A stretch of 64,000 bases of DNA from Niveibacterium sp. SC-1 (GCF_038235435.1 NZ_CP151275.1:4402001-4466000), one strand, 5' to 3'; positions 38,105 through 48,167 are shown, numbered from the stretch's first letter. Translations and numbers: made by a program. Notes: a model not told the origin generated them from the letters alone.

Positions 38105-38393
38105 CCGCGACAACCCGCATTCGGGACAATTGCCGACCATGCTGGCGAGTACGACTTCCCTTCCAGTTGCGCATTCCCGCAGCGTTGTGACGCGCGGGCG
38201 CGCCGATTTCTGCCTGATTTTCGCTTCGAGCCGCGATCCGAATCGAAACCTGGCGGGTTGAACGCCTGGCACGCGTTCAGCCCTGAGCGTCCGCATACCG
38301 ACGCCCGAGAGCCTTACCGAAAGCCTCACCTGCAATAATTCCGCGCCGCCCTGAAGCGGCCGCCTTGGCGTATTTCGCCAAACGGAGACCCTG

Positions 38394-40187
38394 ATGCGTA
38401 CCTGTTACAGCGGGCTCGTCTCGAGCCAGCACCTCGACCAAGTCGTCACCCTGTTCGGCTGGGCCCACCGCCGCCGCGACCATGGTGGCGTGATCTTCAT
38501 TGACCTGCGCGACCGCGAAGGCCTGGTGCAGGTGGTGTGCGACCCCGATCGCGCTGACACCTTCAAGATCGCCGAGTCCGTCCGCAACGAGTTCTGCCTC
38601 AAGATCGTCGGCAAGGTGCGTCGCCGCCCCGAGGGCACGACCAACGCCAACCTTGTGTCGGGCGAAGTCGAAGTGCTGTGCCATGAACTCGAGGTGCTGA
38701 ACCCCTCGGTCACGCCCCCCTTCCAGCTCGACGACGAGAACCTGTCGGAAACCGTGCGTCTGACGCACCGCGTGATCGATCTGCGCCGCCCCTTCATGCA
38801 GAAGATCCTGCAGCTGCGCTACAAGACCGCACGCGCCTTCCGCCGCTTCCTCGACGGCGAAGGCTTCATCGACATCGAGACGCCGATGCTCACCAAGAGC
38901 ACGCCGGAAGGCGCGCGCGACTACCTGGTGCCGAGCCGGGTGCACGACGGCCACTTCTTCGCACTGCCGCAATCGCCCCAGCTCTTCAAGCAGATGTTGA
39001 TGGTGTCGGGCTTCGACCGTTACTACCAGATCACCAAGTGCTTCCGTGACGAGGACCTGCGTGCCGAGCGCCAGCCCGAGTTCACCCAGGTCGATATCGA
39101 AACCTCCTTCCTCGCCGAGACCGAGATCACGGCGATGATGGAAGAGATGTTCCGCACGGTCTTCAAGGAAGCCGCGGATATCGACCTGCCGAACCCCTTC
39201 CCGCGCATGACTTTTGCCGAATCCATGGCCCGCTACGGTTCGGACAAGCCCGACCTGCGCGTGACCCTGGAGTTCACCGAACTCACCGACCTGATGAAGA
39301 CGGTGGACTTCAAGGTCTTCGCCGGCGCCGCCAACATGGAAGGCGGCCGCGTCGCCGGCCTGCTGATCCCCGGCGGCGGCGCGCTCTCGCGCGGCGAGAT
39401 CGACGCCTACACACAATTCGTGGGCATCTACGGCGCCAAGGGTCTCGCCTACATCAAGTTCAACGAGATCGCCAAGGGCCGCGAGGGCATGCAGTCGCCC
39501 ATCGTCAAGAACCTCTCCGACGAGGTGCTGGCCGAGATCGTCAGGCGCTCCGATGCGAAGGACGGCGACCTGATCTTCTTCGGTGCGGACAAGGCCAAGG
39601 TGGTCAACGACGCGCTCGGCGCCCTGCGGATCAAGATCGGCCACGAGAAGAAGCATCTCGACGGCCGCGCCTGGGCGCCGGTCTGGATCGTCGACTTCCC
39701 GATGTTCGAGTACGACGAGGACGAGAAGCGCTGGAACGCCTGCCACCACCCGTTCACCTCGCCGAAGGACGAACACGTCGAGCTGCTGTCGACCGATCCG
39801 GGCAAGTGCCTTGCCAAGGCCTACGACCTGGCGCTCAACGGCTATGAAGTGGGCGGCGGTTCGGTGCGTATCCACCGCGAGGACGTGCAGTCCAAGGTCT
39901 TCTCGGCGATCGGTCTGGGCGAGGAAGAGGCCCGCGCCAAGTTCGGCTTCCTGCTCGACGCGCTCAAGTACGGCGCGCCGCCGCACGGCGGCCTCGCCTT
40001 CGGTCTGGACCGCGTGGTGATGCTGCTGGCCGGCACGGAATCGATCCGCGACGTGATCGCCTTCCCCAAGACCCAGCGCGCCCAGTGCCTGCTAACCCAG
40101 GCACCGAGCCCGGTCGACGAGAAGCAACTGCGCGAGCTGCATATCCGCCTGCGCAACCCGCTCGGCACGACGGCCGCTGCAGAGTAA
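38394..40187 (+). CDS. aspS: Aspartyl-tRNA synthetase, non-discriminating type
   Basis: A protein of 597 residues of the bacterial class-IIb type: OB-fold anticodon domain (1-110), catalytic core with [18 protein letters not shown], a GAD insertion, and a final [16 protein letters not shown]. Residue His30 (HRRRDHGG) and the PEG segment near residue 82 match the features that mark non-discriminating AspRS in Pseudomonas (Leu and Lys in E. coli), so it probably also mischarges tRNA-Asn for GatCAB. A short stem (TTGGCG 38365-38370 with CGCCAA 38376-38381) lies directly before the CGGAGA ribosome-binding site. Confidence 0.95.
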   Translation: MRTCYSGLVSSQHLDQVVTLFGWAHRRRDHGGVIFIDLRDREGLVQVVCDPDRADTFKIAESVRNEFCLKIVGKVRRRPEGTTNANLVSGEVEVLCHELEVLNPSVTPPFQLDDENLSETVRLTHRVIDLRRPFMQKILQLRYKTARAFRRFLDGEGFIDIETPMLTKSTPEGARDYLVPSRVHDGHFFALPQSPQLFKQMLMVSGFDRYYQITKCFRDEDLRAERQPEFTQVDIETSFLAETEITAMMEEMFRTVFKEAADIDLPNPFPRMTFAESMARYGSDKPDLRVTLEFTELTDLMKTVDFKVFAGAANMEGGRVAGLLIPGGGALSRGEIDAYTQFVGIYGAKGLAYIKFNEIAKGREGMQSPIVKNLSDEVLAEIVRRSDAKDGDLIFFGADKAKVVNDALGALRIKIGHEKKHLDGRAWAPVWIVDFPMFEYDEDEKRWNACHHPFTSPKDEHVELLSTDPGKCLAKAYDLALNGYEVGGGSVRIHREDVQSKVFSAIGLGEEEARAKFGFLLDALKYGAPPHGGLAFGLDRVVMLLAGTESIRDVIAFPKTQRAQCLLTQAPSPVDEKQLRELHIRLRNPLGTTAAAE

Positions 40188-40206
40188 GCCGTTGCGCCAA
40201 TCGACG

Positions 40207-40234
40207 AAAAAGCCACGCCCGCGCGTGGCTTTTT
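40207..40234 (+). terminator. Intrinsic terminator after aspS
   Basis: AAAAAGCCACGC (40207-40218) pairs with GCGTGGCTTTTT (40223-40234), giving a T-run at the 3' end. Confidence 0.88.
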
Positions 40235-40292
40235 CACGTCCATGGGGGTTCAATCCGTCTCAAGGCGTCCGCCCCTCAGCCGTTGATGCAGC

Positions 40293-41915
40293 ATGGTTTC
40301 AGAAGTCTCGGATCTCTCCGTACTGGTAGTCGAACACCAGACGAACATGCGCACCCAGATGCGCGGCATGCTGGCCGATTGCGGCATCGGCAAGGTGCAT
40401 ATCGCCCATACGGCGGGCGCGGCCGTGCGCAAACTGCACGACAACCTCTACGACCTGATCCTCTGCGAGTACAACCTCGGTGAGGGGCAGGACGGCCAGC
40501 ACTTTCTCGAAGACATCCGCAGCCACCATCTCGTGCCGCTGTCGACCATCTTCATCATGGTCACCGGCGAGAGCAGCTACGAGCGCGTGGTCAGCGCGGC
40601 CGAACTCGCACCCAACGACTACATCCTCAAGCCTTTTGCGCTGGACCGGCTGCAGGAGCGCCTCGAACGCGCGCTGACCAAGCGCGCGGCCTTTCTCCCG
40701 GCCTGGACCTTCATCGAATCCGGCCAGGCGCTCGAAGCTATCGAGGCCTGCATCGAGGGTGAGAAGGCGCATCCGCAGTTCGCGATCGACTTCCTGCGCC
40801 TGCGGGCCGAACTCCTGACCACCACTGGTCGGCCCGAAGAGGCGCAAGCCCTGTATCGACAGGTGCTGGAGCGTCGCGCCGTGCCTTGGGCGAAGCTGGG
40901 CGTGGCCAAGACGCTCTACATGACCAAGCGCTTCGACGAAGCGGAGCAGACGCTGCTCGGCCTCCTGGGCGAGAACGAGGCCTACCTGGATGCCTGGGAC
41001 TGGCTCGCCCGCACACGTGAGGTGGTAGGCGAGCTGAAGTCCGCGCGACTGGCGCTGGAGAAGGCCGCGAGCATCTCGCCGCATGTGCTCAAGCGCCTGC
41101 GCAAGATCGGAGAGGTTGCGCTCCAGCTCGGCGATCTGGATGCCGCCGAGAAAACCCTCGCCGAAGTCGTGCGCAAGTCGAAGTACTCCGACTTCCGTGA
41201 TCCCGAGGACCATGTTCGCCTCGTCAAGGCGCAACTGGGCGCCGGCGCGCAGGATCGTGCCGCCGCCACCCTGCGCGACCTGGATCGCAGCATGCAGGGC
41301 CAACCCAAGACCGAACTGTGCAGCGCGCTCGGCAGCGCGCTCCTGCACACACAATCCGGCGACAGCCTCAAGGCCACCGAGGAAGCGAGCAGGGCCACGA
41401 CGCTGCTCGATTCGCACCAGGCCTTCAGCCTGTCGATCAAGCAGGACCTCGCACGGATCTGCCTGGAACACAACCTGGAGGACAAGGCCGCGGAAGTCGT
41501 CATGGACATCCTGCGCCACGCCACCAGCGACACCGAGATCGACGGCGTCAAAGGCATGCTGACCGAACTGGGGCGCCCGCAGATGGGTGAAGCGCTGGCC
41601 CAACGCATGCGCAGCGACGTACGCGAGATGATGGCCGAGGGCGCCCAACTCGCCCAGCGCGGCGACTACGAAGCGGCGGTCAAGCACATGACGGCGGCGG
41701 CGCAACGCATGCCGGGCAACACGCTGGTGCTCTACAACGCGTCGCTCTCCTTGCTCAAGTACATCGAACACTGCGGCTGGGACGACCGCTACGCGAACCA
41801 CGCGCGTGGCCTGATCGAGCGGCTCAGCCGGCAGGATCCGGGCAACACTCGACTCAGCGCCCTGCATGCTTATTTCGAAGGACTGCAGAAGCGCTACGGC
41901 AAGCGCCCCGGCTGA
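40293..41915 (+). CDS. Receiver-domain protein with TPR repeats; phosphosite Asp replaced by Glu
   Basis: A protein of 540 residues. Residues 8-125 are a CheY-like receiver: LVVEHQTNMRTQMRG at the acidic pocket, YDLILCEYNLGEG at the phosphosite, and NDYILKPFALDRL with the conserved Lys. The phospho-acceptor is Glu59 instead of Asp, and the acidic pair reads EH, so normal phosphorylation is doubtful. Residues about 150-530 are helical TPR-like repeats for protein-protein contacts (ALYRQVLERRAVPWAKLGVA, FDEAEQTLLGLLGENEAYLD). There is no DNA-binding domain. It lies between aspS and the barnase gene. A cytoplasmic scaffold or adaptor role is inferred. Confidence 0.85.
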   Translation: MVSEVSDLSVLVVEHQTNMRTQMRGMLADCGIGKVHIAHTAGAAVRKLHDNLYDLILCEYNLGEGQDGQHFLEDIRSHHLVPLSTIFIMVTGESSYERVVSAAELAPNDYILKPFALDRLQERLERALTKRAAFLPAWTFIESGQALEAIEACIEGEKAHPQFAIDFLRLRAELLTTTGRPEEAQALYRQVLERRAVPWAKLGVAKTLYMTKRFDEAEQTLLGLLGENEAYLDAWDWLARTREVVGELKSARLALEKAASISPHVLKRLRKIGEVALQLGDLDAAEKTLAEVVRKSKYSDFRDPEDHVRLVKAQLGAGAQDRAAATLRDLDRSMQGQPKTELCSALGSALLHTQSGDSLKATEEASRATTLLDSHQAFSLSIKQDLARICLEHNLEDKAAEVVMDILRHATSDTEIDGVKGMLTELGRPQMGEALAQRMRSDVREMMAEGAQLAQRGDYEAAVKHMTAAAQRMPGNTLVLYNASLSLLKYIEHCGWDDRYANHARGLIERLSRQDPGNTRLSALHAYFEGLQKRYGKRPG

Positions 41916-41971
41916 CGCCCGGAGCTTGCTACACTCCGGCCGACTCCATCGCATCCGGCCACCGCCCTGCC

Positions 41972-42346
41972 ATGCATCCGTCTTTGCTCCGGCGCTCGCT
42001 TGCGGCAGGTGCCTTGGCCACCCTTGCGGCGCTCACGGCCGTCGGCCTGAACGCGCGCAGCCCGTCCGCGACAGGCGAAGTCGCGCTTTCCACCCTGCCA
42101 CCCGAAGCCCGCGACACCTACCGTCTGATCGACGCAGGCGGGCCCTTTCCCTATCGACGCGACGGCATCGAATTCCAGAACCGCGAGAAACGCCTGCCCT
42201 CGCGAGCGCGCGGCTGCTATCGCGAATATACGGTTCCCACACCAGACAGCCGTGATCGTGGCGCCCGCCGCATCGTGGCGGACTGCGAAGGCCCCCGCTA
42301 CTACTCGTCAGACCACTATCGGAGTTTTCGGAGGATCCGCCCATGA
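41972..42346 (+). CDS. Secreted barnase-type ribonuclease (RNase N1/T1 family)
   Basis: A protein of 124 residues. A signal peptide covers about the first 33 residues. The mature domain has the microbial RNase pattern: FQNREKRLPSR, then catalytic base Glu85 in YREYTV, an Arg in GARRIV (about residue 100) and catalytic acid His115 in SSDHYRSF. Cys82 and Cys105 could form a disulfide. It should cut single-stranded RNA, with preference for G in this family. The stop overlaps the ATG of a barstar-type inhibitor (ATGA), a classic toxin/immunity-like pair. Confidence 0.9.
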   Translation: MHPSLLRRSLAAGALATLAALTAVGLNARSPSATGEVALSTLPPEARDTYRLIDAGGPFPYRRDGIEFQNREKRLPSRARGCYREYTVPTPDSRDRGARRIVADCEGPRYYSSDHYRSFRRIRP

Positions 42347-42783
42347 GGGACGTCTTTATCGCCCCCGAACAACTCGCTGACAGTCGCCGCGCGGGTGTTT
42401 TCCGTTGTGGCGGCGAGGTGGCGCAAGCCGCGGTCACCGCCGCCACCCAGCAACGCTTCACGGCGGCTTCCCTGGATCTGGCGGAGGCGGACCACGCCGG
42501 TCTTTTCTCCGGCTTCGCCGCCGCGCTGCGCTTTCCTGAGTGGTTTGGCGCCAACTGGGACGCGCTCGCCGACTGCCTTGGCGATCTCTCCTGGCTGGAA
42601 GCACCCGGCTACCTGCTGGTGCTGCGTGACGCTTCGAACCTGCACCGCCGCCTGGGTACTGCCGACTTCGACACCCTGATCGAGATCCTCAACGAAGCCG
42701 CGGCCGGCTGGCGGGAACAGGGCGTGCCCTTCTGGATCCTGCTGGAAAACGGCCCCAGCAACCTGCCGACCATCGTCCGATGA
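42343..42783 (+). CDS. Barstar-family ribonuclease inhibitor
   Basis: A protein of 146 residues. The C-terminal two-thirds hold the barstar fold signature FPEWFGANWDALADCLGDL and end with a hydrophobic strand FWILLEN. In barstar the acidic residues of this helix plug the RNase active site. The N-terminal 50 residues are longer than in Bacillus barstar. It is translationally coupled on both sides: its ATG overlaps the RNase stop and its stop overlaps the nudB ATG. It is cytoplasmic, guarding against unsecreted enzyme. Confidence 0.9.
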   Translation: MRDVFIAPEQLADSRRAGVFRCGGEVAQAAVTAATQQRFTAASLDLAEADHAGLFSGFAAALRFPEWFGANWDALADCLGDLSWLEAPGYLLVLRDASNLHRRLGTADFDTLIEILNEAAAGWREQGVPFWILLENGPSNLPTIVR

Positions 42784-43241
42784 GCTTCAAGGAACCGGTC
42801 TCCGTCCTCGTCGTCATTCACACGCCGGCACTGGACTGCCTGCTGATCGAGCGCGCCCGCCAGCCCGGCTTCTGGCAGTCGGTCACCGGCAGCCGCGAAC
42901 CCGGCGAAGCCCTGCTCAACACCGCCTGCCGGGAAGTCGCCGAAGAGACCGGCATCGTCTGCGCGCCGCGACAGCTCAAGGACTGGGCGCTGCAGAACGA
43001 GTACGAGATCCTCGAGCTCTGGCGCCACCGCTATGCGCCCGGCGTGACCCGCAACACCGAGCACGTATTCAGCCTCTGCGTGCCGGCCGGCACCCCGGTC
43101 ACGCTCGCGCCCGACGAGCACCGGGCGCAACGCTGGTTGCCCTGGCGCGAGGCCGCGGCGGCCTGCTTTTCCGCCAGCAACCGCGAGGCCCTGCTCGCGC
43201 TGCCCACCCGCTACGTCGAGCAGCTCGCCACTACGCCCTGA
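42780..43241 (+). CDS. nudB: Dihydroneopterin triphosphate diphosphatase (Nudix)
   Basis: A protein of 153 residues. The Nudix box runs from Gly of GSREPGEALLNTACREV through AEETGI. The N-terminus (EPVSVLVVIHTPALDCLLIE) and FWQSVTGSREPGE match NudB, which removes pyrophosphate from dihydroneopterin triphosphate in folate synthesis. aspS is often close to nudB in proteobacteria; here a receiver-TPR gene and the barnase/barstar pair sit between them. The ATG overlaps the barstar stop by 4 bp. Confidence 0.9.
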   Translation: MSFKEPVSVLVVIHTPALDCLLIERARQPGFWQSVTGSREPGEALLNTACREVAEETGIVCAPRQLKDWALQNEYEILELWRHRYAPGVTRNTEHVFSLCVPAGTPVTLAPDEHRAQRWLPWREAAAACFSASNREALLALPTRYVEQLATTP

Positions 43242-44213
<972 letters not shown>

Positions 44214-44223
44214 GCGGCGCGCC

Positions 44224-45165
44224 ATGGCCGCGGTCGCGATCGTCGTTCCCGCCTATAACGCCGAGCGCTACCTGCGGCAGACGCTACAAAGCGTGCTCGA
44301 TTCGGACTTCACTGATTTCGAGCTGATCGTCATCGATGACGGCTCGCGCGACACCACCGCGGCCGTCGCCGAGAGCCTCGGCGACCCGCGCATTCGCGTG
44401 ATCCGCCAGGCCAATGCCGGCATGTCGGCCTCGCGCAACCGCGGCATCGCGCAGAGCGAGTCGGAGTTCATCGCGCTGCTCGATGCGGACGACGTCTGGC
44501 ATCCGGCCAAGCTGCGCCTGCAGGTCGAAACGCTGCGCGGCCGGCCCGAGTGCGATCTGTCCTTCACCGAGTTCGAGTTCTGGCACGGCGAGGATCGCGG
44601 CGACTTCCTCGGCCGCACGGTAAGCGCTGCGCTGGAAGCGCGCCTCACCGGTTGGCTCTATCCGAAGATGGTGATGACCAATTTCATCCTGCCCTCTTCG
44701 GCGCTGTTCCGTCGCAGCCTGTGGGACCGACTCGGCCCCTTTCTCTGTGACGACCACCAGACCGATGACTGGGAGTACTTCGTGCGGGCCTCGCGCGAGG
44801 CCCAGTTCGCCAAGCTCGCCGCACCGCTGGTGCTCTATCGCCAGCATCCGGCCTCGCTCTCCAAGAAGCTCCCGCGCGAGAACAAGACCGAGCTGATGCG
44901 CGAGACGCTGCTCGCCCGCTATGGCATGGCCTGCCCGCACGGCGGCCCGATCGATCGAGCCGAACTGCGTCGCCGTCGCTACCTCGGCTGGCGGCATTTC
45001 GCCGACGGCCATGTCGCAGGCGGTCAGCTCGGGCTGGGCCTCAGGGCCTTCAGCCGGCTCCTGGCCGGCGGGCCGCAGCGGATCACGACGCTCGCGACCC
45101 TGCTCAAGTCGGCGCGCCGCCGCGTGATATCCCGCACGCGTGGCAAGCCGCGCCCGACCGCATGA
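44224..45165 (+). CDS. Family-2 glycosyltransferase
   Basis: A protein of 313 residues with a GT-A fold: VAIVVPAYNAERYLRQTLQS, FELIVIDDGSRDTT, QANAGMSASRNRGIAQSESE and the DXD-like LLDADDVWHP. The C-terminal third (DHQTDDWEYFVRASR) is typical of family-2 enzymes building surface polysaccharides. The donor and acceptor are unknown. It starts 10 bp after argB and its stop overlaps the next gene (ATGA). It lies at the left edge of a polysaccharide-related region reaching to 53 kb. Confidence 0.92.
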   Translation: MAAVAIVVPAYNAERYLRQTLQSVLDSDFTDFELIVIDDGSRDTTAAVAESLGDPRIRVIRQANAGMSASRNRGIAQSESEFIALLDADDVWHPAKLRLQVETLRGRPECDLSFTEFEFWHGEDRGDFLGRTVSAALEARLTGWLYPKMVMTNFILPSSALFRRSLWDRLGPFLCDDHQTDDWEYFVRASREAQFAKLAAPLVLYRQHPASLSKKLPRENKTELMRETLLARYGMACPHGGPIDRAELRRRRYLGWRHFADGHVAGGQLGLGLRAFSRLLAGGPQRITTLATLLKSARRRVISRTRGKPRPTA

Positions 45166-46025
45166 TCAAGCGCTCGAGCGGCTCTACCAACCTGGCCGCC
45201 CGCACCGGAATCTGCCTGGACCCGTTTATGCGCTTCGCCTGTCTCTGTCTTGCCCTGTTGTGCAGCTTTTCTGCTTCCGCCGCCTCCACCGCGTCGGCCG
45301 CGACTCCCGAAGACGATATCTCCCTGGCCTGCCCGGTACTTCGGCACGGCTACGGCCCCTTCGACTATCGCAGCGCGGCCAATTCGCAGCGCCAACTGGT
45401 CGAGGGCGCGCACTTCTTCCCGGACGTCGAGAATCTCAAGCGCAACGCGATCCATCCGAACCGCGGCTACATCGTGATCCCGGGCAGCGAGATCGACTAC
45501 ACCCTGCGCGCCTTTCCCAATCACCCGCGCGCCCTGCTCGCGCTCTCGCGCCTGTCGCTGCGCGACAAGACCGACCAGCCCCAAGGCACCAAGGCCCCCG
45601 TCGTCTGCTACTTCCTCAACGCCATCCGCTTCCGTCCTGACGACGGGCTGGTGCATGTGATCTACGGTACCCACTTGTTGCGCTCGGGCAAGACGCAGTT
45701 GGCGCTGGAAGAGCTCCAGAAGGGTGAAGCCTTGAGCGAGGAGAACGCCTCGGTGCACTACAACTTGGGCCTCGCCTACTTCGAGCTCAAGCGCTACCCC
45801 GAATCCCTGGCTTCGGCGCAACGTGCCTACGCGCTGGGCTTTCCGCTGCCGGGCCTGCGCGACAAGCTGAAGAAGGTCGGCGCCTGGAAGGATGGCCCGC
45901 CGCCGCCCTTGGCCAAGGCCTCGGCGCCGAGCGCGGCGGCCAGCACACCGGCGGGCGAAACCGGCATTGCGGATGGCGCTGCCGGTCAGTCTGCGACGCA
46001 GGCCAACAGCGCCGCAACACCCTGA
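45162..46025 (+). CDS. Exported TPR-containing protein
   Basis: A protein of 287 residues as called. A signal peptide is clear from Met23 (MRFACLCLALLCSFSASAAS), so the true start may be 45228; the called start overlaps the preceding stop. The mature part has two Cys (LACPV and VVCYF) and a TPR-like tract, with THLLRSGKTQLALEELQKGE and SVHYNLGLAYFELKRYPESL. The C-terminus is a P/A/S-rich low-complexity tail. The function is unknown; position suggests a role with cell-surface polysaccharide. Confidence 0.75.
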   Translation: MIKRSSGSTNLAARTGICLDPFMRFACLCLALLCSFSASAASTASAATPEDDISLACPVLRHGYGPFDYRSAANSQRQLVEGAHFFPDVENLKRNAIHPNRGYIVIPGSEIDYTLRAFPNHPRALLALSRLSLRDKTDQPQGTKAPVVCYFLNAIRFRPDDGLVHVIYGTHLLRSGKTQLALEELQKGEALSEENASVHYNLGLAYFELKRYPESLASAQRAYALGFPLPGLRDKLKKVGAWKDGPPPPLAKASAPSAAASTPAGETGIADGAAGQSATQANSAATP

Positions 46026-46040
46026 GCCTGCACGTGTCGC

Positions 46041-46889
46041 TCAGGCCTGGCTGCGCAGCCAGGTGAGCGTCGCCGCTTCCACCTCGGCGCGCCAGCGTGC
46101 GCTGGAAAACGTGTGGTTGGCTTCCGGCACGTCGACCCGCGTAAGCGGACAGTCCGCCAGCGCCGTGGCTAGCGGCGCACGCTCGGCGGCCGCGAGGAAC
46201 TCCGCGCCGGTCAGGTCACGCCCGGCAATCACGAGCAACACAGGCAGGCGTCGCGCGGCCAGCGCGGCGGCAAGCCGCGTCGGCAAGTCACGCGTTGCGG
46301 GCGCGTGCTGCCTCGCCGTGCGCAGATTGACGACGAATTCGCGCAAACGCCCTGGGATATCGAGCCCGCCCGAGAGCAACTTGCGCCAGAACGCCGCGGA
46401 GAGCAGTCGGCCGCGGTAGTAATTGCTCACCAACGCAGCCGCTTCGCCCTGTGTGGTACGCACCCAGGGGTTGAGCATCACCAGCCCACCCACGCGGGGG
46501 TCGCGGGCTGACGCGAAGGCTGCGGCCGTCGCACCGTCGCAGAGCCCCCAGAGGACGACCTGCTTGATGGCGGGTTCGGCGTCGGTCAGCGCGTCGATTG
46601 CGGCCGAGATGTCGGCATCGACGGCCTCGAAATCGCGCGCATCCCCATCCGCGTCGCCCATGCCCCGATAGTCGAAGCGCAGGCAGGCGAAGCCGCCCCA
46701 TGCGAGCGCACGCGCAAGCAGCACGAACTGTCGATGCGAGCCCACGCGTGTCTGCGGTCCGCCGACCACGACGATCACGCCGGTCGCGGCGGACACAAAT
46801 GCCGGGCGGGCGAGCACGCCGGGGAGGATAGCCCCTTCACAGTGGAGGTCCAGCGCCTCTTCGCGGATGGATTCGGTCATCGCGTTCAT
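46041..46889 (-). CDS. Exosortase-A-system-associated hydrolase 1
   Basis: A protein of 282 residues with an alpha/beta-hydrolase fold. The pattern GVIVVVGGPQTRVGSHRQFV and FDYRGMGDADGD is characteristic of hydrolases encoded with exosortase-A loci. The nucleophile elbow reads GLCDG, so the nucleophile would be Cys, and a His is at ANHTFSS. Substrate unknown. Its ATG overlaps the stop of the hydrolase 2 gene, so the two are coupled. In known loci these hydrolases accompany polysaccharide export and PEP-CTERM protein sorting; no exosortase gene is seen in this window. Confidence 0.85.
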   Translation of the reverse strand: MNAMTESIREEALDLHCEGAILPGVLARPAFVSAATGVIVVVGGPQTRVGSHRQFVLLARALAWGGFACLRFDYRGMGDADGDARDFEAVDADISAAIDALTDAEPAIKQVVLWGLCDGATAAAFASARDPRVGGLVMLNPWVRTTQGEAAALVSNYYRGRLLSAAFWRKLLSGGLDIPGRLREFVVNLRTARQHAPATRDLPTRLAAALAARRLPVLLVIAGRDLTGAEFLAAAERAPLATALADCPLTRVDVPEANHTFSSARWRAEVEAATLTWLRSQA

Positions 46890-47713
46890 GCGCCCGCCTT
46901 CTCGGCAAGACCGACCCAGGCCCTCACACAGGTCTGCGGCAAACCAGCCACGAACTCGATTTCCTGTGTCTGCCAGAAAGCCGGCCCCGGCACGCATTGC
47001 GCGTCCACCGCCAGCCCGTGCGCCTGCAGCTTTTCAATCGCGATGCGGGCCGCTGGCGAGAGCGCGGCGTCGGCGGCGCTACTGACTTCCAGCCAGGCAA
47101 GCGGCCCTCTGAAGGCTTGCGGCAACTCGAGCGAAGCCGCTTCCAGGCCATCGGCGAGCGCGGGAGATAGCGTGTAGCCGGCGATCTCGATCGAACGCCC
47201 TGCGGCCAGCTCGGCGCGCCGGGCACGAGTGTCGATCCGCGCGGCGGCATCGGCCCCCAGCTCGGAGGCCGCTCCGAGGCGGAGGAACTGCGTCAGCACC
47301 TGCCTCCCGCTGGACTGGGGCGCCAGCAGAACCAGATCGTCAGCCTCCACGCCGGCGCCAAGCGCCGCGGCGGCAAGCAGGCATCCGGTCCGCAGGCCCA
47401 GCAGCGTGATGCGCGCGCAACCAAGCGCGCGCAGATGCGCCGCGGCAAGCCGCACGTCGTCGGTCCATGCGGACCAGTCCGCGTCGCCGAAATCGCCGGC
47501 GCTATCGCCGGTTCCGAAGAGATCGACGAAGAGCACATGAGCGCCTTCGGCGGCCAGCGCACGCGCCACCGCCGCGAGATTGCTGCGCGACTTGTTGGCC
47601 TCCTCCGCAAAGGGCGGGATGACCACGACGCCCCGCCCTGATGCCATGGCGGGGCGATGCAGCACGCAGTAGCGGCCGCCGATCGATGCGGGCAGGAAGA
47701 ACCCCTGGATCAC
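46886..47713 (-). CDS. Exosortase-A-system-associated hydrolase 2
   Basis: A protein of 275 residues with an alpha/beta-hydrolase fold. The opening IQGFFLPASIGGRYCVLHRP, then IPPFAEEANKSR and FVDLFGTGDSAGDF are the family signature. The nucleophile elbow is GLRTG, with Arg where Ser is normal, so classical esterase chemistry is doubtful. The start is GTG at 47711-47713. It lies between the ACP gene and hydrolase 1 in one leftward operon. Confidence 0.85.
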   Translation of the reverse strand: MIQGFFLPASIGGRYCVLHRPAMASGRGVVVIPPFAEEANKSRSNLAAVARALAAEGAHVLFVDLFGTGDSAGDFGDADWSAWTDDVRLAAAHLRALGCARITLLGLRTGCLLAAAALGAGVEADDLVLLAPQSSGRQVLTQFLRLGAASELGADAAARIDTRARRAELAAGRSIEIAGYTLSPALADGLEAASLELPQAFRGPLAWLEVSSAADAALSPAARIAIEKLQAHGLAVDAQCVPGPAFWQTQEIEFVAGLPQTCVRAWVGLAEKAGA

Positions 47714-47749
47714 GCGCTAGGCCTCGCGAGCGGAGAACGGGAGCGGGCG

Positions 47750-48001
47750 TCAGCCCGCGAGCTTGCCCTCGACCAGCTGCGCGAGGCTGCCGAAAGTGGC
47801 GAAGGCGGCACCGTCGATCTCGTCATCATCAAAGACCAGACCGAAGCGCTCCTCGATGGCACCGATCACACCCACGACGGCCATCGAATCGAGTTCGGGC
47901 AGGGCGCCCAGGAGGGCGGTCTTGTCGTCGAAGGTCGCAGCCCTTCCATTGAGGCTCAGCAACTCATCGAGAATGGCCGCCATTTCCTTGCGAATATCCA
48001 A
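47750..48001 (-). CDS. Acyl carrier protein (exosortase-associated type)
   Basis: A protein of 83 residues, ACP-sized, with a phosphopantetheine site in PELDSMAVVGVIGAIEERFG (Ser39; the fatty-acid ACP motif is DSL). It is acidic and helical. It probably carries an acyl or aminoacyl group for modification of a surface polymer. The start codon is TTG at 47999-48001, with GGGGA 7 nt upstream. It is the first gene of the leftward ACP-hydrolase 2-hydrolase 1 set. Confidence 0.8.
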   Translation of the reverse strand: MDIRKEMAAILDELLSLNGRAATFDDKTALLGALPELDSMAVVGVIGAIEERFGLVFDDDEIDGAAFATFGSLAQLVEGKLAG

Positions 48002-48068
48002 AGCATTCCCCGGGGAAGAAACGAAAGGACGGGCGGAAAACTTAACGGGGCCCGTCGGACGAGGGCCG

Positions 48069-48074
48069 TATTAT
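48069..48074 (-). promoter_or_regulatory. Consensus -10 box for the ACP-hydrolase operon
   Basis: TATAAT on the minus strand (ATTATA on the plus), 67 bp upstream of the TTG start. No -35 hexamer at standard spacing was found; TTGTCA (48100-48105) is 25 bp away, too far. Confidence 0.35.
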
Positions 48075-48167
48075 AGGTTCCAGCCGGGGTTGCGCTCGTG
48101 TGACAAACTGCGCCGCACTGGCCGGGCCTCGACGAGGGCCGCAGCCCGACCAGACCACCCGCCGCCA

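Noticed and set aside
38277..39986. 569-codon open frame opposite aspS
   Set aside because: Antisense to canonical AspRS; no recognisable motif or ribosome-binding site.
40299..41954. 551-codon open frame opposite the receiver-TPR gene
   Set aside because: The plus-strand frame has a receiver domain and TPR-like repeats; the minus frame has none.
48069..48105. Complete sigma-70 promoter with TTGTCA as the -35 box
   Set aside because: The distance between TTGTCA and TATAAT is 25 bp, outside the normal 16-18 bp, so only the -10 was reported.
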